Source: a virus
Reading direction: 5' to 3' (one strand)
IMG/VR virus record: IMGVR_UViG_3300008216_001513
Coordinates: 1-26,757 of that record
Length of the DNA stretch: 26,757 nucleotides
Shown: positions 17,001 to 25,600 of the stretch, piece by piece
Numbering within the stretch: position 1 is the stretch's first letter
Layout: each line of letters begins with the position of its first letter
Made by a program: the position numbers and the translations under genes
The notes under the pieces: model-generated
Told to the model about the DNA's origin: nothing
The model's input: only the letters and a program-made list of their open reading frames with translations
Databases searched by the model: none

Positions 17001-19010
17001 TTTGAGGACAGCTTCTCTGGTTTTCTAGATGTTCTAAGGTCTGAACTCTGGCAGTCTATGAAAATGTCTGTAGATGATGAGATTTTAACGCTGCGTACTG
17101 CTGCTGGTAAAGCTGGTAAGAATTTTGATGCTGCGGATATAACAAATAAGAAGTATCGTGAGTTAGGTTCAGTTATAAATAAGATGACTGGAGCCTTTGA
17201 CCCACACATGGTAAGGCAAACACCGTTACAGGCACACTTAGAAAGTACACTAATATTCTTTGCCCCAATGTACAGGCGTGCTACTTACAGTATCATGGGA
17301 GACCTATTCAGATTCAAGTCTAAGGACGGTTCTGGCGGCATGACCAGCATGAGACAGAGGGCTGCCTTTAGGCAGATGACAGCCTTGGTAACGGCTGGAG
17401 CTATGATGCAGCAGTTAGCTGTATGGACAGGTAACGGTCGGGGGGATATGTTTGAAGACGGTGAGATTACCGGGGCAGACGATGCACTTGACCTTACATC
17501 TAGATTTGGTAAGATGCATATTGCAGGAGCGCAAATAGGCTTTGGTGGTGCATGGTTCTCGGCATTTAGACTAGCCAGTGATTTAGCGATGAACTTAACA
17601 CATAGTGATAAGAACCAAGCTGAGGATAAACACTGGTCTGAGAGTTGGGTATTTGACCTTCTTCAGAGAAGAGGTAGGTCGCAATCGGCTCCTATAATGG
17701 GGCTTTTTACTGACGTTATTGCAGGACGTACATTCTTAGGAGAACCGCTACGAGATGATGACGGCTGGGATACAAGTAAGATTCTACTACATGGTGGGAG
17801 GAATATGGTTCCTTTCTGGCTAGATGGCGCCTTTGCCGGGCCATTTAAGGCAGCACCAGTAATGATGGCTGGAGAGTTTATGGGGCTGTCATCTTATGAG
17901 ATTAGCTTATACGATAGACTATCGGCTGCTAGACAGGGAGCCTTAGCAAATTCTGACCTTGGGCCTGTAAAACAGTACCGAGATGAAGTACGCAAGGCTG
18001 GCGGAAAGTTATACTTTCGGACGGCACCATCTACACTTCAAAAATATATTAACAATAGTGTTCCAGAAGTTCACCTACTGGCAGAAGAGTTTGATAAGGA
18101 GTATGGAATTACAGTCTCTGGTGACGCTAGAGAAATGCGTGAATACTACAAAGAGAAACATGCCTTTGACCTTATACAGGTACAGGAGTTAGCTCTTGTT
18201 TCACAGGGGTATGAAGAGGGCAGGATGGATATGGATGGTGTAGGAAAAGCATATTCTTTCGCTGCAAAAGCTAGAAGGCAGCGAAATCAGGAACTGCTAG
18301 AGAAATATACAGGCGTAGAAGCGCACTTTAGCGACTTGCGTAATGCACAGAATGATGAAGACTGGCATGGATTTCAAGGAGACCTATACTACTATCAATT
18401 GCAGGCTACCAAAAATGATAAGATATTTGAGAGGGATGATGGGACTTGGGACTTTGAACGGTCTAATTGGGCTGAACAGGGATGGTGGCAAGCTAATCCA
18501 GAAGCAGCACCTTTTAGAGACTATATAACAAATAAAGAAAGGAATTGGTTTAAGTCGCTACCAGTAATACAGCGATATGTAGAAGGCATAACGGCAATAC
18601 AGGACTCTCAGTACTTTGATATGCATGAGGTAATATATAAGCAGGGAAGCAAAGAACGAATTATGGCTATAGAAATGAAAGATATATCTTCAGATTATAA
18701 AGATACACTAGTACAGGCATATCCTGATACATATGGGAAAGTTTGGAAAGAATTAAAAGAAGCAAGGGAAGAGATGTTAAAAAGAAATCCGATACTAGAT
18801 GCGTGGATAGTAGAGATTTTAGGTAACAACCCCAAGAATATTGTTAACATAAGAGCTAATCTAAAAGAGAGACTACTATTCAATAGAAGGTATGGACTTG
18901 CTAACACGCCCCATAAAGATAGATTTACAATAAGCGCTACAGGAGACATACTAGTAGCAAGTAGAGAAGGTAATGAAAATCCATATGTACCTACACGCCC
19001 TTCCTACTAA
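11067..19010 (+). CDS. Giant phage protein, 2647 aa (large internal virion / polyvalent-type protein)
   Basis: This is the largest gene, taking about 30 percent of the window. It opens with an acidic tail (KEEEDEED near residue 22). A hydrophobic Ala/Gly stretch follows at about 180-215 (LGAVQIAATMGAGAIAKGAA), possibly membrane-interacting. A very long, mostly helical, charged middle section has no motif I recognise. From about residue 2035 the pattern resembles the conserved C-terminal part of giant phage polyvalent or internal proteins: INKMTGAF, then LIFFAPMYRRA, a hydrophobic helix, SRFGKMHIAGAQIG, and VIAGRTFLGEPL near 2215. That resemblance is from memory. I looked for single-subunit RNA polymerase motifs and did not find a set. 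The likely role is as an ejected virion protein carrying unknown activities. GGAG precedes the ATG. Confidence 0.75.
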   Translation: MALISQRTTFSNRYMPPMLQTKEEEDEEDIIVKQVDLDAGRLMYESTKAENFARMNTSQPTQFNFNSISSANRGVATELGDPNIEKDAAWYDKVLKVLEPLKYLEIPAELGMELVEWKAKKLIGGIPGVDADGAWWGEGTAPRESMQGWKALLKDDPNRSGWDEVKGRLDGSFEAFDNRPLMMQLGLGAVQIAATMGAGAIAKGAAVAGAKGGALAAARAARAGAYVIDPWELVYKGVKATRIFQYSWKGTKAGIKLTRSLWDNGRSTVDEVLEAANVQIDPALRAASPTETLAEVVADGAGMWSINTLEDALSAASKILGTKEGITKEDPQLVYDVITGFVKEHAARFEEHGLRGIAISKRFTEKFHIDVDTTLFDPVNVNIHEWLIKDVNVYGLGPRMSRVPNVLDDKVEKAYTTPDPTRSFKDVSETRVKLQQETHGAPIEGVEGAAIQHNYLSPALESRNTIQKFIRARYLASTDNSLEISERVAAIRDATILQTQMSIGARKNHSFRADKKALLGSPHDPDLVDLKNHNRLLHWEKEITPKTKAEKAMTPEEFANYITERKFGRRSAGLVLADGGVTQYLVQKYEASLIQWSKQNKDLILRKLEEANRTLDITDPQLAARGDMSEAFDADPLSWIRDSDQLFTFDITKMDSSINTWFRNDEVIEAFTDMGKEVGEKGAKKANNASAERLLAAAREELGPDGKKLYNNLPTDSSLIRNIFVASELAAGKSHVNIERQLKHGNPMTTAGYDIAIMDYNPAGSNLHASVELAKEAGGLLRRVYDDVEEGTNIDFARLIDRLVKESAKTPHGGSQRQAFAKGQELGGAEYASYVTRLGLSMSNSAAGRKILERYYDDNLTSLLTELRGGVDYHDVAKLDRTSASWDFLKKGGMAENLIALDAVVKYAQDLQLQKQHLNFKKGTLYKNIGSRKAGEFADKPNLYIEAGEGSKKARETLRGASPGILNRAGFFTARVSDETGQIAKAGETGRVTEKMVWAGDHAKTAKGKIYWEGRLDVIKQRLIMDNDNFADWDISRWKEWAAEIFDQRGHIETVEDMFRSMVRKKDGSWTSRAVAPLDEALLSFADDQSYHLLGQWDMMWDGVKNFEGVDAFRKVMQMQAMNPLSREGKQGGWSPFRHTKSNALKEFQKNIKTSHVMNGLWRTQKRIPMLVEDVTGQAHYEEGIAYTKLGRNEQVADHINRLPTDKLREWAAEPDVLTVLREKGLHSNISLDKAKEIIFGIAQDYPRLLGDDFAGEYAKLDFARGKMSHPLNQWLRLLSERVYNHRNTFEATIQQIDGHRLSDDMLLPPRLKSARDKSFYHDIATDMYGNGAKTIAGNEAPGRLGAIISTMGEGPWGKRLSEWAKKDVWYAKTAKNLIMAPVNVAFYGGQGGLAHAAVKAISARAGEYDRITGASDRGRSTLQDHGESALGLVVDAPNAAHLEAARRLEDVRDIQGMEHFTKLELQDTPEGLKRIRELEESEEGIRMSQLFVTGAAKGGGKGKPAISTKATPLKYAEAKWKQEMEPTGTGIASDIRKLFQTPDMPLDRIPEKFWHIYYKDMGTTIYVNGQAKFVPSKLYKDLVLYRATIDEIEYQQRLNGIDPAKESADRGGRYNPEAHAPRIYQMLGEAGETSRDYLESGHTKHFRPRIEEDIIDIYHAYTVGGGTDALRGIADRIAIYSDSGRKSIIDKQAQQWIRGQAYTKEAYSIFAKRAATRAGLKGLRELVNERKGMRTPDGSYIQTEGSGSSIEALNKWAKQDPDLDMFGLKINDFLDGSYRSNEFWHTNADKLLDQIDSKLGQLDTSLAGRHSLLGQLNIDWIRGTHLSSLSNREQKMVKQYLVKTTNIFTAVPKIAADTFSTPNRLMRYFKSGIDIGAPMIHGWNALIRTTTGDKKAAQAWYKGTKMMGQMWLDPKMYHKYQAENIGVLNEASGLGGVRLSQPEPLWAADDKAVLFLKQNSKKIAKTLGIPETAVLGRFEDSFSGFLDVLRSELWQSMKMSVDDEILTLRTAAGKAGKNFDAADITNKKYRELGSVINKMTGAFDPHMVRQTPLQAHLESTLIFFAPMYRRATYSIMGDLFRFKSKDGSGGMTSMRQRAAFRQMTALVTAGAMMQQLAVWTGNGRGDMFEDGEITGADDALDLTSRFGKMHIAGAQIGFGGAWFSAFRLASDLAMNLTHSDKNQAEDKHWSESWVFDLLQRRGRSQSAPIMGLFTDVIAGRTFLGEPLRDDDGWDTSKILLHGGRNMVPFWLDGAFAGPFKAAPVMMAGEFMGLSSYEISLYDRLSAARQGALANSDLGPVKQYRDEVRKAGGKLYFRTAPSTLQKYINNSVPEVHLLAEEFDKEYGITVSGDAREMREYYKEKHAFDLIQVQELALVSQGYEEGRMDMDGVGKAYSFAAKARRQRNQELLEKYTGVEAHFSDLRNAQNDEDWHGFQGDLYYYQLQATKNDKIFERDDGTWDFERSNWAEQGWWQANPEAAPFRDYITNKERNWFKSLPVIQRYVEGITAIQDSQYFDMHEVIYKQGSKERIMAIEMKDISSDYKDTLVQAYPDTYGKVWKELKEAREEMLKRNPILDAWIVEILGNNPKNIVNIRANLKERLLFNRRYGLANTPHKDRFTISATGDILVASREGNENPYVPTRPSY

Positions 19011-19039
19011 TTGACACAATACAAATAATGTGGTATAAT
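19011..19039 (+). promoter_or_regulatory. Perfect sigma-70 promoter of the capsid operon
   Basis: TTGACA (19011-19016), a 17-nt spacer, then TATAAT (19034-19039): 6/6 and 6/6 at the optimal spacing, directly after the stop of the 2647-aa gene. The predicted start is about 19046. AATGTGG occurs on both sides of the -10 (19027-19033 and 19041-19047), a 14-bp-spaced direct repeat that could be an operator. Confidence 0.9.
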
Positions 19040-19082
19040 AAATGTGGAGTACCAGCGTGGGACATCCAAGGAGGCACTAACC

Positions 19083-19736
19083 GTGGCTGAGTATAACGAG
19101 ATTCAGAACAGTAATAGTACTAACGCAGAAGCGGACATCTATGACGGAGTATCTGATGAACAAAAGAACTGGCAACGACAACTGAACCGGGCCAGAGAGC
19201 AAAACAAGGAACTCTTAAAAGGGTATCTGGAGTTAGGTGAAACTAAAGCGGCCTTATCGCGCGTAGAGGGCGCAGTAGAATCACTCATTGACCACTTTGC
19301 GCAAAGTAGTTATGAGGATTCTCCTATCACAGGAGTGAAGGATAGCATGGCTCAGCAAAGGCAATCGGACACTTCGATGCTAATGCACAGGACTCAAATT
19401 GCCGATATATTACACGACAATGACAGTACTTGGGACTCTGAACAAATAGAAGAAGCAAGGACTAAGTGGACACAAGGAGACTACGCTGGCGCGTTGGCTT
19501 CTGTCCAGTCCTCGTTTTCACAAGAAGTAACAGATATTGACGCAGAAGTTGAGCGTCGTGTCGCTGACAGGCTACGAGAGGGTGGCAGAGGAGTCGATGC
19601 AGGCTCCTCTACCGCCGCAGGCCAAAGGCGCATGACACTCGCTGATGCAGAAGCTGTTACACCGGGTATGAGTGACGACCAAATGGCCGCTCATGCCGAT
19701 ACGGTTTTAGACCAATTCTTTAATAGGAGAAATTAA
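19083..19736 (+). CDS. Probable capsid scaffolding protein, 217 aa
   Basis: Scaffolding proteins template procapsid assembly and leave before DNA packaging. This product lies directly before the coat gene. It is acidic, highly polar and Gln/Ser/Asp/Glu-rich, with a central helix likely to form coiled coil (REQNKELLKGYLELGETKAA). A Gly-rich linker (LREGGRGVDAGSS) precedes a helical C-terminus ending DQFFNRRN, the usual coat-binding layout. I set the start at GTG 19083 because AAGGAGG (19068-19074) sits 8 nt upstream. The in-frame GTG at 19044 lies before the predicted transcription start. The stop overlaps the coat ATG (TAATG). Confidence 0.75.
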   Translation: MAEYNEIQNSNSTNAEADIYDGVSDEQKNWQRQLNRAREQNKELLKGYLELGETKAALSRVEGAVESLIDHFAQSSYEDSPITGVKDSMAQQRQSDTSMLMHRTQIADILHDNDSTWDSEQIEEARTKWTQGDYAGALASVQSSFSQEVTDIDAEVERRVADRLREGGRGVDAGSSTAAGQRRMTLADAEAVTPGMSDDQMAAHADTVLDQFFNRRN

Positions 19737-20596
19737 TGGCAACAGGGCAATACGAGTTTATTGATAACACTACTGCTGATGTCTTTATACCTGAGATTTG
19801 GTCACCCTTGGCAATTGTCGCACGAGAACAGCAATTAGTCTTTGCTAAGTTAGTTGACCGAAGATTTGAAGATGGCTTATCCGCAGGGGACACAATACAC
19901 GTTCCCGGCGTGAGTGATATGGCGGCACGAACAAAGTCCACCAACACGGCTATCACGTATGAGACAGTCACAGAATCTAATACGGACATAACAATTGGTA
20001 CGCACAAATATGCGGCTATTGCTGTGGAGAGTATAACGAAAGTCCAGAACAACAGAGACCAGCTAGCACTGTATGCTGGAAAATTGGGATATGCCCTCGG
20101 CCTAGATGTAGATGACACACTAGCCGGGCTACCTGATAACTTCAGTCAGACAGTCGGAACACTGGCGGCGGAGAATACATTCCACGACTACCTACGAGCT
20201 ATACAGTATCTTGATGATGCTAATGCCCCGGCAGAAAGTCGCTACTTTGTTATTTCCCCAGCCGCTGAGGTTGGACTCATGAAGCAGGATATATATACAA
20301 ATAATGACTACGCTATGTTACACGGTGAAGGCCGCAATACAGCGTTGGAGTTTGCGTATGTAAGTTCTTTCCTTAATATCCCAGTCTACAAAACTACCAA
20401 CGTGGAGGGTTCTAACTCCGCAGGCCACGACAACACACTCTTCCAGAAAGAGTCTATTGCCTTGGTTATGCAGATGGCACCTACCATGCACAGCATGTTT
20501 GACATCGACTACTTTGCAGATAAAGTAGCTATCGAGCAGTTGTATGGTACGCAAGAGATGAGGGACGACCACGGCGTATGGATTAAAGGAGCTTAA
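19736..20596 (+). CDS. Major capsid protein, 286 aa
   Basis: This is the coat subunit of the icosahedral head, by position after the scaffold and by sequence character. The N-terminal segment FIPEIWSPLAIVAREQQLVFAKL matches the N-arm and spine-helix opening seen in short HK97-fold coats that form a capsid without a long delta domain. GDTIHVPG and related strands follow, as in the E-loop or P-domain. The second half alternates hydrophobic strands with loops (for example YFVISPAAEVGLM) and ends in a YGTQEMRDDHGVWIKGA tail. The length is normal for coats of this class. AGGAG at 19725-19729 and a TAATG overlap support the start. Fold assignment is by pattern, not by alignment. Confidence 0.85.
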   Translation: MATGQYEFIDNTTADVFIPEIWSPLAIVAREQQLVFAKLVDRRFEDGLSAGDTIHVPGVSDMAARTKSTNTAITYETVTESNTDITIGTHKYAAIAVESITKVQNNRDQLALYAGKLGYALGLDVDDTLAGLPDNFSQTVGTLAAENTFHDYLRAIQYLDDANAPAESRYFVISPAAEVGLMKQDIYTNNDYAMLHGEGRNTALEFAYVSSFLNIPVYKTTNVEGSNSAGHDNTLFQKESIALVMQMAPTMHSMFDIDYFADKVAIEQLYGTQEMRDDHGVWIKGA

Positions 20597-21040
20597 ATGG
20601 CTACTACGAAGAAGAGTGAAGCAGACCCATTAGAGGCTATTCTAGAGAAGCTGGGGGCGATGGAGCAGAGAATCTCCACTATGGAGACTAAGGCTACTGA
20701 GCCTCCAGCTCTACGAGTAACACCAGAACCGGGCAACCCATACAAAGATAAGAAGGTCGTACAAGACCATCTCTTTGCATCGGCGCCCAACCTGCTCAGC
20801 GAGGGGGATGTAATAAAATTGAAAGATACTACCGAGAAAGCTCAGACTATAATGGCTAACATGGAGAAACTTAGACCAGAAATCCAAGCTAACATTAAAG
20901 AGAAGGGTATTCTCGGCGTAGTTGAAGACTACAAATTAACAAACGCAAGAACCGCTGACCCCAAGTTTAGGGTTAACTTTCCCGGCATTGGGTCAGATGG
21001 GATTTGCATGTCGGAGTTAGAGATAATTGAGCGAGTCTAA
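20597..21040 (+). CDS. Hypothetical structural-module protein, 147 aa
   Basis: The ATG follows the coat stop with AAAGGAG at 20585-20591. The N-terminal 35 residues form a probable coiled coil (LEAILEKLGAMEQRISTMET). A Pro-rich linker and then a Lys-rich globular section with GILGVVEDYKLTNARTADP follow. I do not recognise the family. Being immediately downstream of the coat gene and co-transcribed suggests a head decoration, head-completion or adaptor protein. The sequence does not choose among these. Confidence 0.75.
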   Translation: MATTKKSEADPLEAILEKLGAMEQRISTMETKATEPPALRVTPEPGNPYKDKKVVQDHLFASAPNLLSEGDVIKLKDTTEKAQTIMANMEKLRPEIQANIKEKGILGVVEDYKLTNARTADPKFRVNFPGIGSDGICMSELEIIERV

Positions 21041-21425
21041 GACTGGCGAAGAAGTACTGATTGATACGGCAGCCGTACAGGAAAGGCTGGACAAACGTAA
21101 GGATAACCCTTACTCCAGACTGGAAGGTAGTTGCCATGTACCAGTAGACGCCAGCAGTGGGCTGAAGAAGTCCCACTTAAAGAAGACCGCAGATACATTT
21201 CTAACCGAGATGGATAAACGTGGATATATGCTATCCTCTCGACTGAGCCTGCTAGGGCCATTCGAGGCGGTAGAGTTGGATACCAGTAAGCCGCTCCCAG
21301 AGATGGAAGAGTGGCGTATACGTGGAGTATTCAAGAAAGATAAACCAGAGTTTCAGCGGATATATGTTGACCCGGATTTGGTGAAGCAGGACGCTGGACA
21401 CTCTTTAACAGCAGATAAGCTATAG
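21027..21425 (+). CDS. Hypothetical structural-module protein, 132 aa
   Basis: I accept a TTG start at 21027, overlapping the upstream gene by 14 bp, since no in-frame ATG or GTG lies nearer than residue 58 and GGAG lies about 12 nt upstream. The protein begins MSESKTGEEVLID, is rich in Lys, Asp and Pro, and looks soluble and mixed alpha/beta. A beta-rich middle is followed by FQRIYVDPDLV near the end. I see no membrane segment or known motif. Its gene is packed between a coat-adjacent protein and a beta-sandwich structural protein, so a virion role is likely but unproven. Confidence 0.65.
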   Translation: MSESKTGEEVLIDTAAVQERLDKRKDNPYSRLEGSCHVPVDASSGLKKSHLKKTADTFLTEMDKRGYMLSSRLSLLGPFEAVELDTSKPLPEMEEWRIRGVFKKDKPEFQRIYVDPDLVKQDAGHSLTADKL

Positions 21426-21434
21426 GAGAAGATA

Positions 21435-22196
21435 ATGGCTAGAAACCCGGTACAACATGTCCCAAGCCGTCAGAACCTTAGAAATACACTGGGGCTGGCT
21501 AGGGAATTTGGATTCATAGAATTCAATACAATCGACCAAGTAGAGTGGTGGGATGACTTCATAGGTGATACCATCCACGGTGGCTATTTCACTGCTACCA
21601 ATGGTACAGGCGCAGATGCGCTGGCTATTTCCGCGACAGGAATTAGTGGTGAGGCAACGATTAAGAATGGTACGGCAGATGATGCCTACTCAGGATTTGG
21701 TACAGGACTAGAGTGGTACGGTCAGTTGAACTGTGCTATGGCGGTCAGGCTGAAGACTGATGACATTGCAGCGACCAAGATTGAGGTAGGGTTTACGGAT
21801 GCTACTGATGATGGTGGTGCATGTAATGACCTTGACGGTGCCACGTTCACAGCTACAGACTGCGCGGTGTGGGCATTTGATACAGACGATAGTACAGATA
21901 ACTGGAAGCTGGCATCAACCCCAGACGGTGGTACTACAGATACAGTAACTGATACAAGTATTGCACCTGTAGCAGATACATACGAAACTTTGATTGTGGC
22001 GCTGGAAGATACGGCGGCACACTTTTATCGACTGGACTCTAATGGATATCAAACTTATAGGGCTTCCCACACTACAGGGCCATCTAAAGATGTAGCGCTG
22101 ACACCTTGGGTGTTTACGCAGACAAGAGAAGGCTCCGATGAGAAGACAGTTACAGTAGACTTCATCAGGGTTTGGCAGAGGAGAACCGTGAGCTAA
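21435..22196 (+). CDS. Beta-sandwich (concanavalin-like) structural protein, 253 aa
   Basis: The gene has AGGAGA before its ATG and a TAATG junction with the next. Early residues FGFIEFNTIDQVEWWDDFIGD and a final DFIRVWQRR bracket an all-beta chain rich in Asp, Thr, Gly and Ala. That is the pattern of phage structural proteins with a concanavalin A/lectin-type jelly-roll, as I recall it. Internal strands such as KIEVGFTDATDDGG and YRLDSNGYQTYRA fit the same fold. Such proteins often sit on head surfaces or tail fibres and may bind glycans. There is no catalytic-acid pair I can point to, so I call it structural and not enzymatic. Confidence 0.7.
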   Translation: MARNPVQHVPSRQNLRNTLGLAREFGFIEFNTIDQVEWWDDFIGDTIHGGYFTATNGTGADALAISATGISGEATIKNGTADDAYSGFGTGLEWYGQLNCAMAVRLKTDDIAATKIEVGFTDATDDGGACNDLDGATFTATDCAVWAFDTDDSTDNWKLASTPDGGTTDTVTDTSIAPVADTYETLIVALEDTAAHFYRLDSNGYQTYRASHTTGPSKDVALTPWVFTQTREGSDEKTVTVDFIRVWQRRTVS

Positions 22197-22603
22197 TGGG
22201 AAATATGTCACAGACTATGTTCTCCAGTTCCTTGAGAGGGGCTGACACTTACACGAGTACCGCCATAACTAACCATAGTGCGCGAGGTGGAATATTCTTC
22301 CTTGACATTACGGCTGAAGGCGGTACCGCAACTCTTGATATTAAGATACAGGGGCTTGACCAGATAAGTGGTGATTGGTTTGACTTAGGTAATAACGTGA
22401 TGGGTACAGGGGCTTACGCCTTTGCACAGGCATCCGGTGTAACTACCGGGCCTACAGTACTAACTGTTTATCCCGGCCTGACAGCGAGCGGCAACGCGGT
22501 CTGCTCAGGAATACTGCCTGCTATATTCAGAGCGCACGCCACAGTAGCTGGGTCTTCAACCCCTACATTTACTTTCTCATTAGGTGTTGACTTAATAGAA
22601 TAA
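22196..22603 (+). CDS. Small beta-rich structural protein, 135 aa
   Basis: ATG 22196 overlaps the upstream stop (TAATG) with GAGGAG at 22178-22183; a TTG at 22172 is in frame but poorly placed. The product is beta-rich with little charge. Its segments include RGGIFFLDITAEGGTATLDI, IQGLDQISGDWFDLG and LTVYPGL, ending in a strand plus FTFSLGVDLIE. I have seen this layout in small phage virion proteins encoded near coat or fibre genes, probably decoration or fibre-base proteins, but cannot name a family. The next gene starts 9 nt after this stop, behind a strong AAGGAGG. Confidence 0.65.
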   Translation: MGNMSQTMFSSSLRGADTYTSTAITNHSARGGIFFLDITAEGGTATLDIKIQGLDQISGDWFDLGNNVMGTGAYAFAQASGVTTGPTVLTVYPGLTASGNAVCSGILPAIFRAHATVAGSSTPTFTFSLGVDLIE

Positions 22604-22612
22604 GGAGGCCAC

Positions 22613-25600
22613 ATGGCTAATGAACTACGCCATGCTGATGTAGGTACTGCTCTGTCCAAGACAGAGTGGGAATCTACTACTGGGCATATATTTAATAGTC
22701 AAGCTGCTGGTGATATTATGTACGCCAGCAGCACAAGCCAACTCTCACGATTGGCTATTGGCTCAGCCGCAACATTACTAGCGACAAATAGCGGAGCAAC
22801 TGCCCCGGAATGGATTGCGCAGTCTGCTATTACAGCGCTTACAGGGCTGGTTACTATAGGTGCCGCTGGCGCCACTACAAACATCGTCGCAGGCGATGTT
22901 ACTATGTACAATGCTGTAAATGATGGAAATCCAAGCATTAGTATAGGTTCCAGTTCTGCTGAAAGATTTGTAATTACACCCACTTATACGTCAGGCGCAC
23001 AGCTACTTGACTATGTAAAATTCTCAACGGTTGAAGCAAGCAGTACAGCTAACAGAGGTAAGTATATCTTTGATGTTGATGGTACTGATATTGTCACGAT
23101 TGATGATGGCGGTATTGACTTGGCATCAGGTAAGACGTTTGCCATCAATGGCACGGATATCGTGTCCAGCCCAATCACAGCACTCAACAGCGCTACAGCA
23201 AACGAGCTTGTTACTGTAGGAAGTACAACAACAGAACTCGATGCAGAAGCTAACCTCACATATAGCAGTGATGTATTAGCAACAACTTCTTCATCAGCCA
23301 GCTTACCCAGAATAGATATTACAAATACTCATGCTGGGGCAACTGCTGGTGAAATAAGATTTAATAAAGATAGTGCGTCTGGTGATGATAGTGACGTTAT
23401 GGGTACTATATCATGGTATGGTACTGATGCTGCCGAGAATACTCACCAACAACTAGCATACGTGGATTCAATTATTACAGACTCTGCTCACGGTTCTGAA
23501 GCGGCGTCTTTAAGATTCTATGTAGCAGAAAATGATGGTACAAATACTCTAGGTTTACAGCTTGCTGGACAAGCTGATGCTGATGGTGAGATTGATGTAA
23601 CGATAGGAGCTGGCGCGGCCTCAACTACTACAATAGCTGGCACACTTACTATGGGCAGCACGGCAGCATTGACAAATGCTGGATTGGTTGCGGTTACAAA
23701 CCAGTCTAATATTGCTGGTGTTGGCACAATTACGTCAGGTACGTGGCAAGGGACTGCTATAGCTCAAGCCTATATTGCTGATAATTCTATTAGCCTTGCT
23801 AAGATGGCACACGGTACTGACGGTAATCTAATAACATATGATGCTAGTGGCGCTCCAGCGGCTGTAGCGACAGGCAATGATGGGCAGGTACTAACAAGCG
23901 CAGGGGCAGGGCAGCCTCCAGCGTTTGAAAACGCTGCTAGTGGTGGAACAGTAACTCTTACCGCATTTGAAGATTTAGCAGAAGGAATGCCAGTAGCTTA
24001 CTATAATGATAGCGGTACTATTAAGGCTTCTTCTATATACGGATTTTCTGAGTCAACTGAGACTGAGACTAGTTCTTACTTTGCATCAAAAAATAATGAT
24101 GCGAGAACTCAGGGAATAACGTACTGTGAAGGAATACAAAGGTTTGTAGAAATTAGCAACTTTGGTGGTACTAGTGCTGCGACTTATGGAAGAGTTGGGG
24201 TTTGGGATAATACTACTCAGCAGATAACATGGCACGCATTTGTACAGCTTATCTCTGATACTGCTGGCCCTAGGCACGTTCACTGGGATGAAACAAATGA
24301 TAGGGTAATTGTTTTGGGTGGAGCAGGTAGCTATGAAACCCAAGGCTGGGTATTTACTGTAGATACGACCAATAATGTTTTTTACACTTCTGGAACCTAT
24401 GCTGCTGGTACTCCTGTAACAATTCAGGGTTCCACACATCCATATCCTACTTCTGGAATACAAGGATGGCACGATACCGCTACTAATACATCAATAGTAA
24501 TGATGACAGGGTATCAAGGTGGTAGCACCCTTAGCCAAAGATTATTTATGGGGTTGCTTGTTGTAGGCGGTACTAACAATACTACTCTATCAGTTCAAAG
24601 TGCCTTACAGGAAGTACATCAGGATACTCAAGGTGGTAGCACGCATACTGTCACTAATAATCAATTTGTGTGGTATAACCCGACTAGCGGTACTGCATAT
24701 GGACTAATATATTTCAACGATGGAAGTGATAGTGAGGAACTGAAAGTAAGGGCATTTACTCATGATGATGGTACTGATGGGGCTGCCATTATTTTGGGAA
24801 GTTACTATGAACCGTTTGGTGCGGATTCTGGACACTCTACTCTTGGTGCAGGAGCTATGAGTACCGCTTCTCCACAAACATCCGTAGGATGTAATACTAA
24901 AACTATATCTGTAGATACAAGTAATGGTAATTTTGTAATAGCTGCTGCTTGGTATAATAATACGGCGAGTATGTATATACCGGTACTTGTAGCCTTAAAA
25001 GTGGATGCTAGTGACAGAACTATTACTGGAGCAGGAGCAGGTATTAGTACACCCAGAGGTACTGATAATTTAGGTGTTAGAGATTATAAAATAAAGGGTG
25101 CAGATTGGGTACAGGTCTACCCTACTGTGACCAGTGCAAATTACCATTATGATGATGCAACAGCAAGCAATACTAATTATGGCTATTATTTCATTATAAA
25201 CTATGACCCTGACCTAGACTGCCATGTAATGATAGCTAGTGTTAATCCACGAGCAATGGTAAGTAAAGCACATGGTGGTAAAAGATTTCCCAGTGCTCAA
25301 GACAGTAGGGGTATTGGAGTTTCTACATATACTCTTGGTGGCACTGATGACCTAGTAATTACAGAAGGCAGCAACCCATCACTAATACGTTCTCCGTATA
25401 GGTGGGGTGCAGATGGGGCAAACGAATTTACTGATACCATTGCGTATGGGACTGGAGGATGGGCATTACCATACGATACTACTAATAATATAATGCACTT
25501 TATGCCAGCGGACACTTCTAGTGGGCGGATGGTTGATGGTGTATCTTTTGAGAACTCAGGATATTTCTGCTTTAGAAAACCAAACCAGACAACACAGACT

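Noticed and set aside
11067-19010. Virion RNA polymerase (N4-type) in the 2647-aa protein
   Set aside because: I looked for the TxxGR, motif A (DxxGQ-like), K...YG and HD(S/E) series in order and did not find a convincing set; length alone is not evidence.
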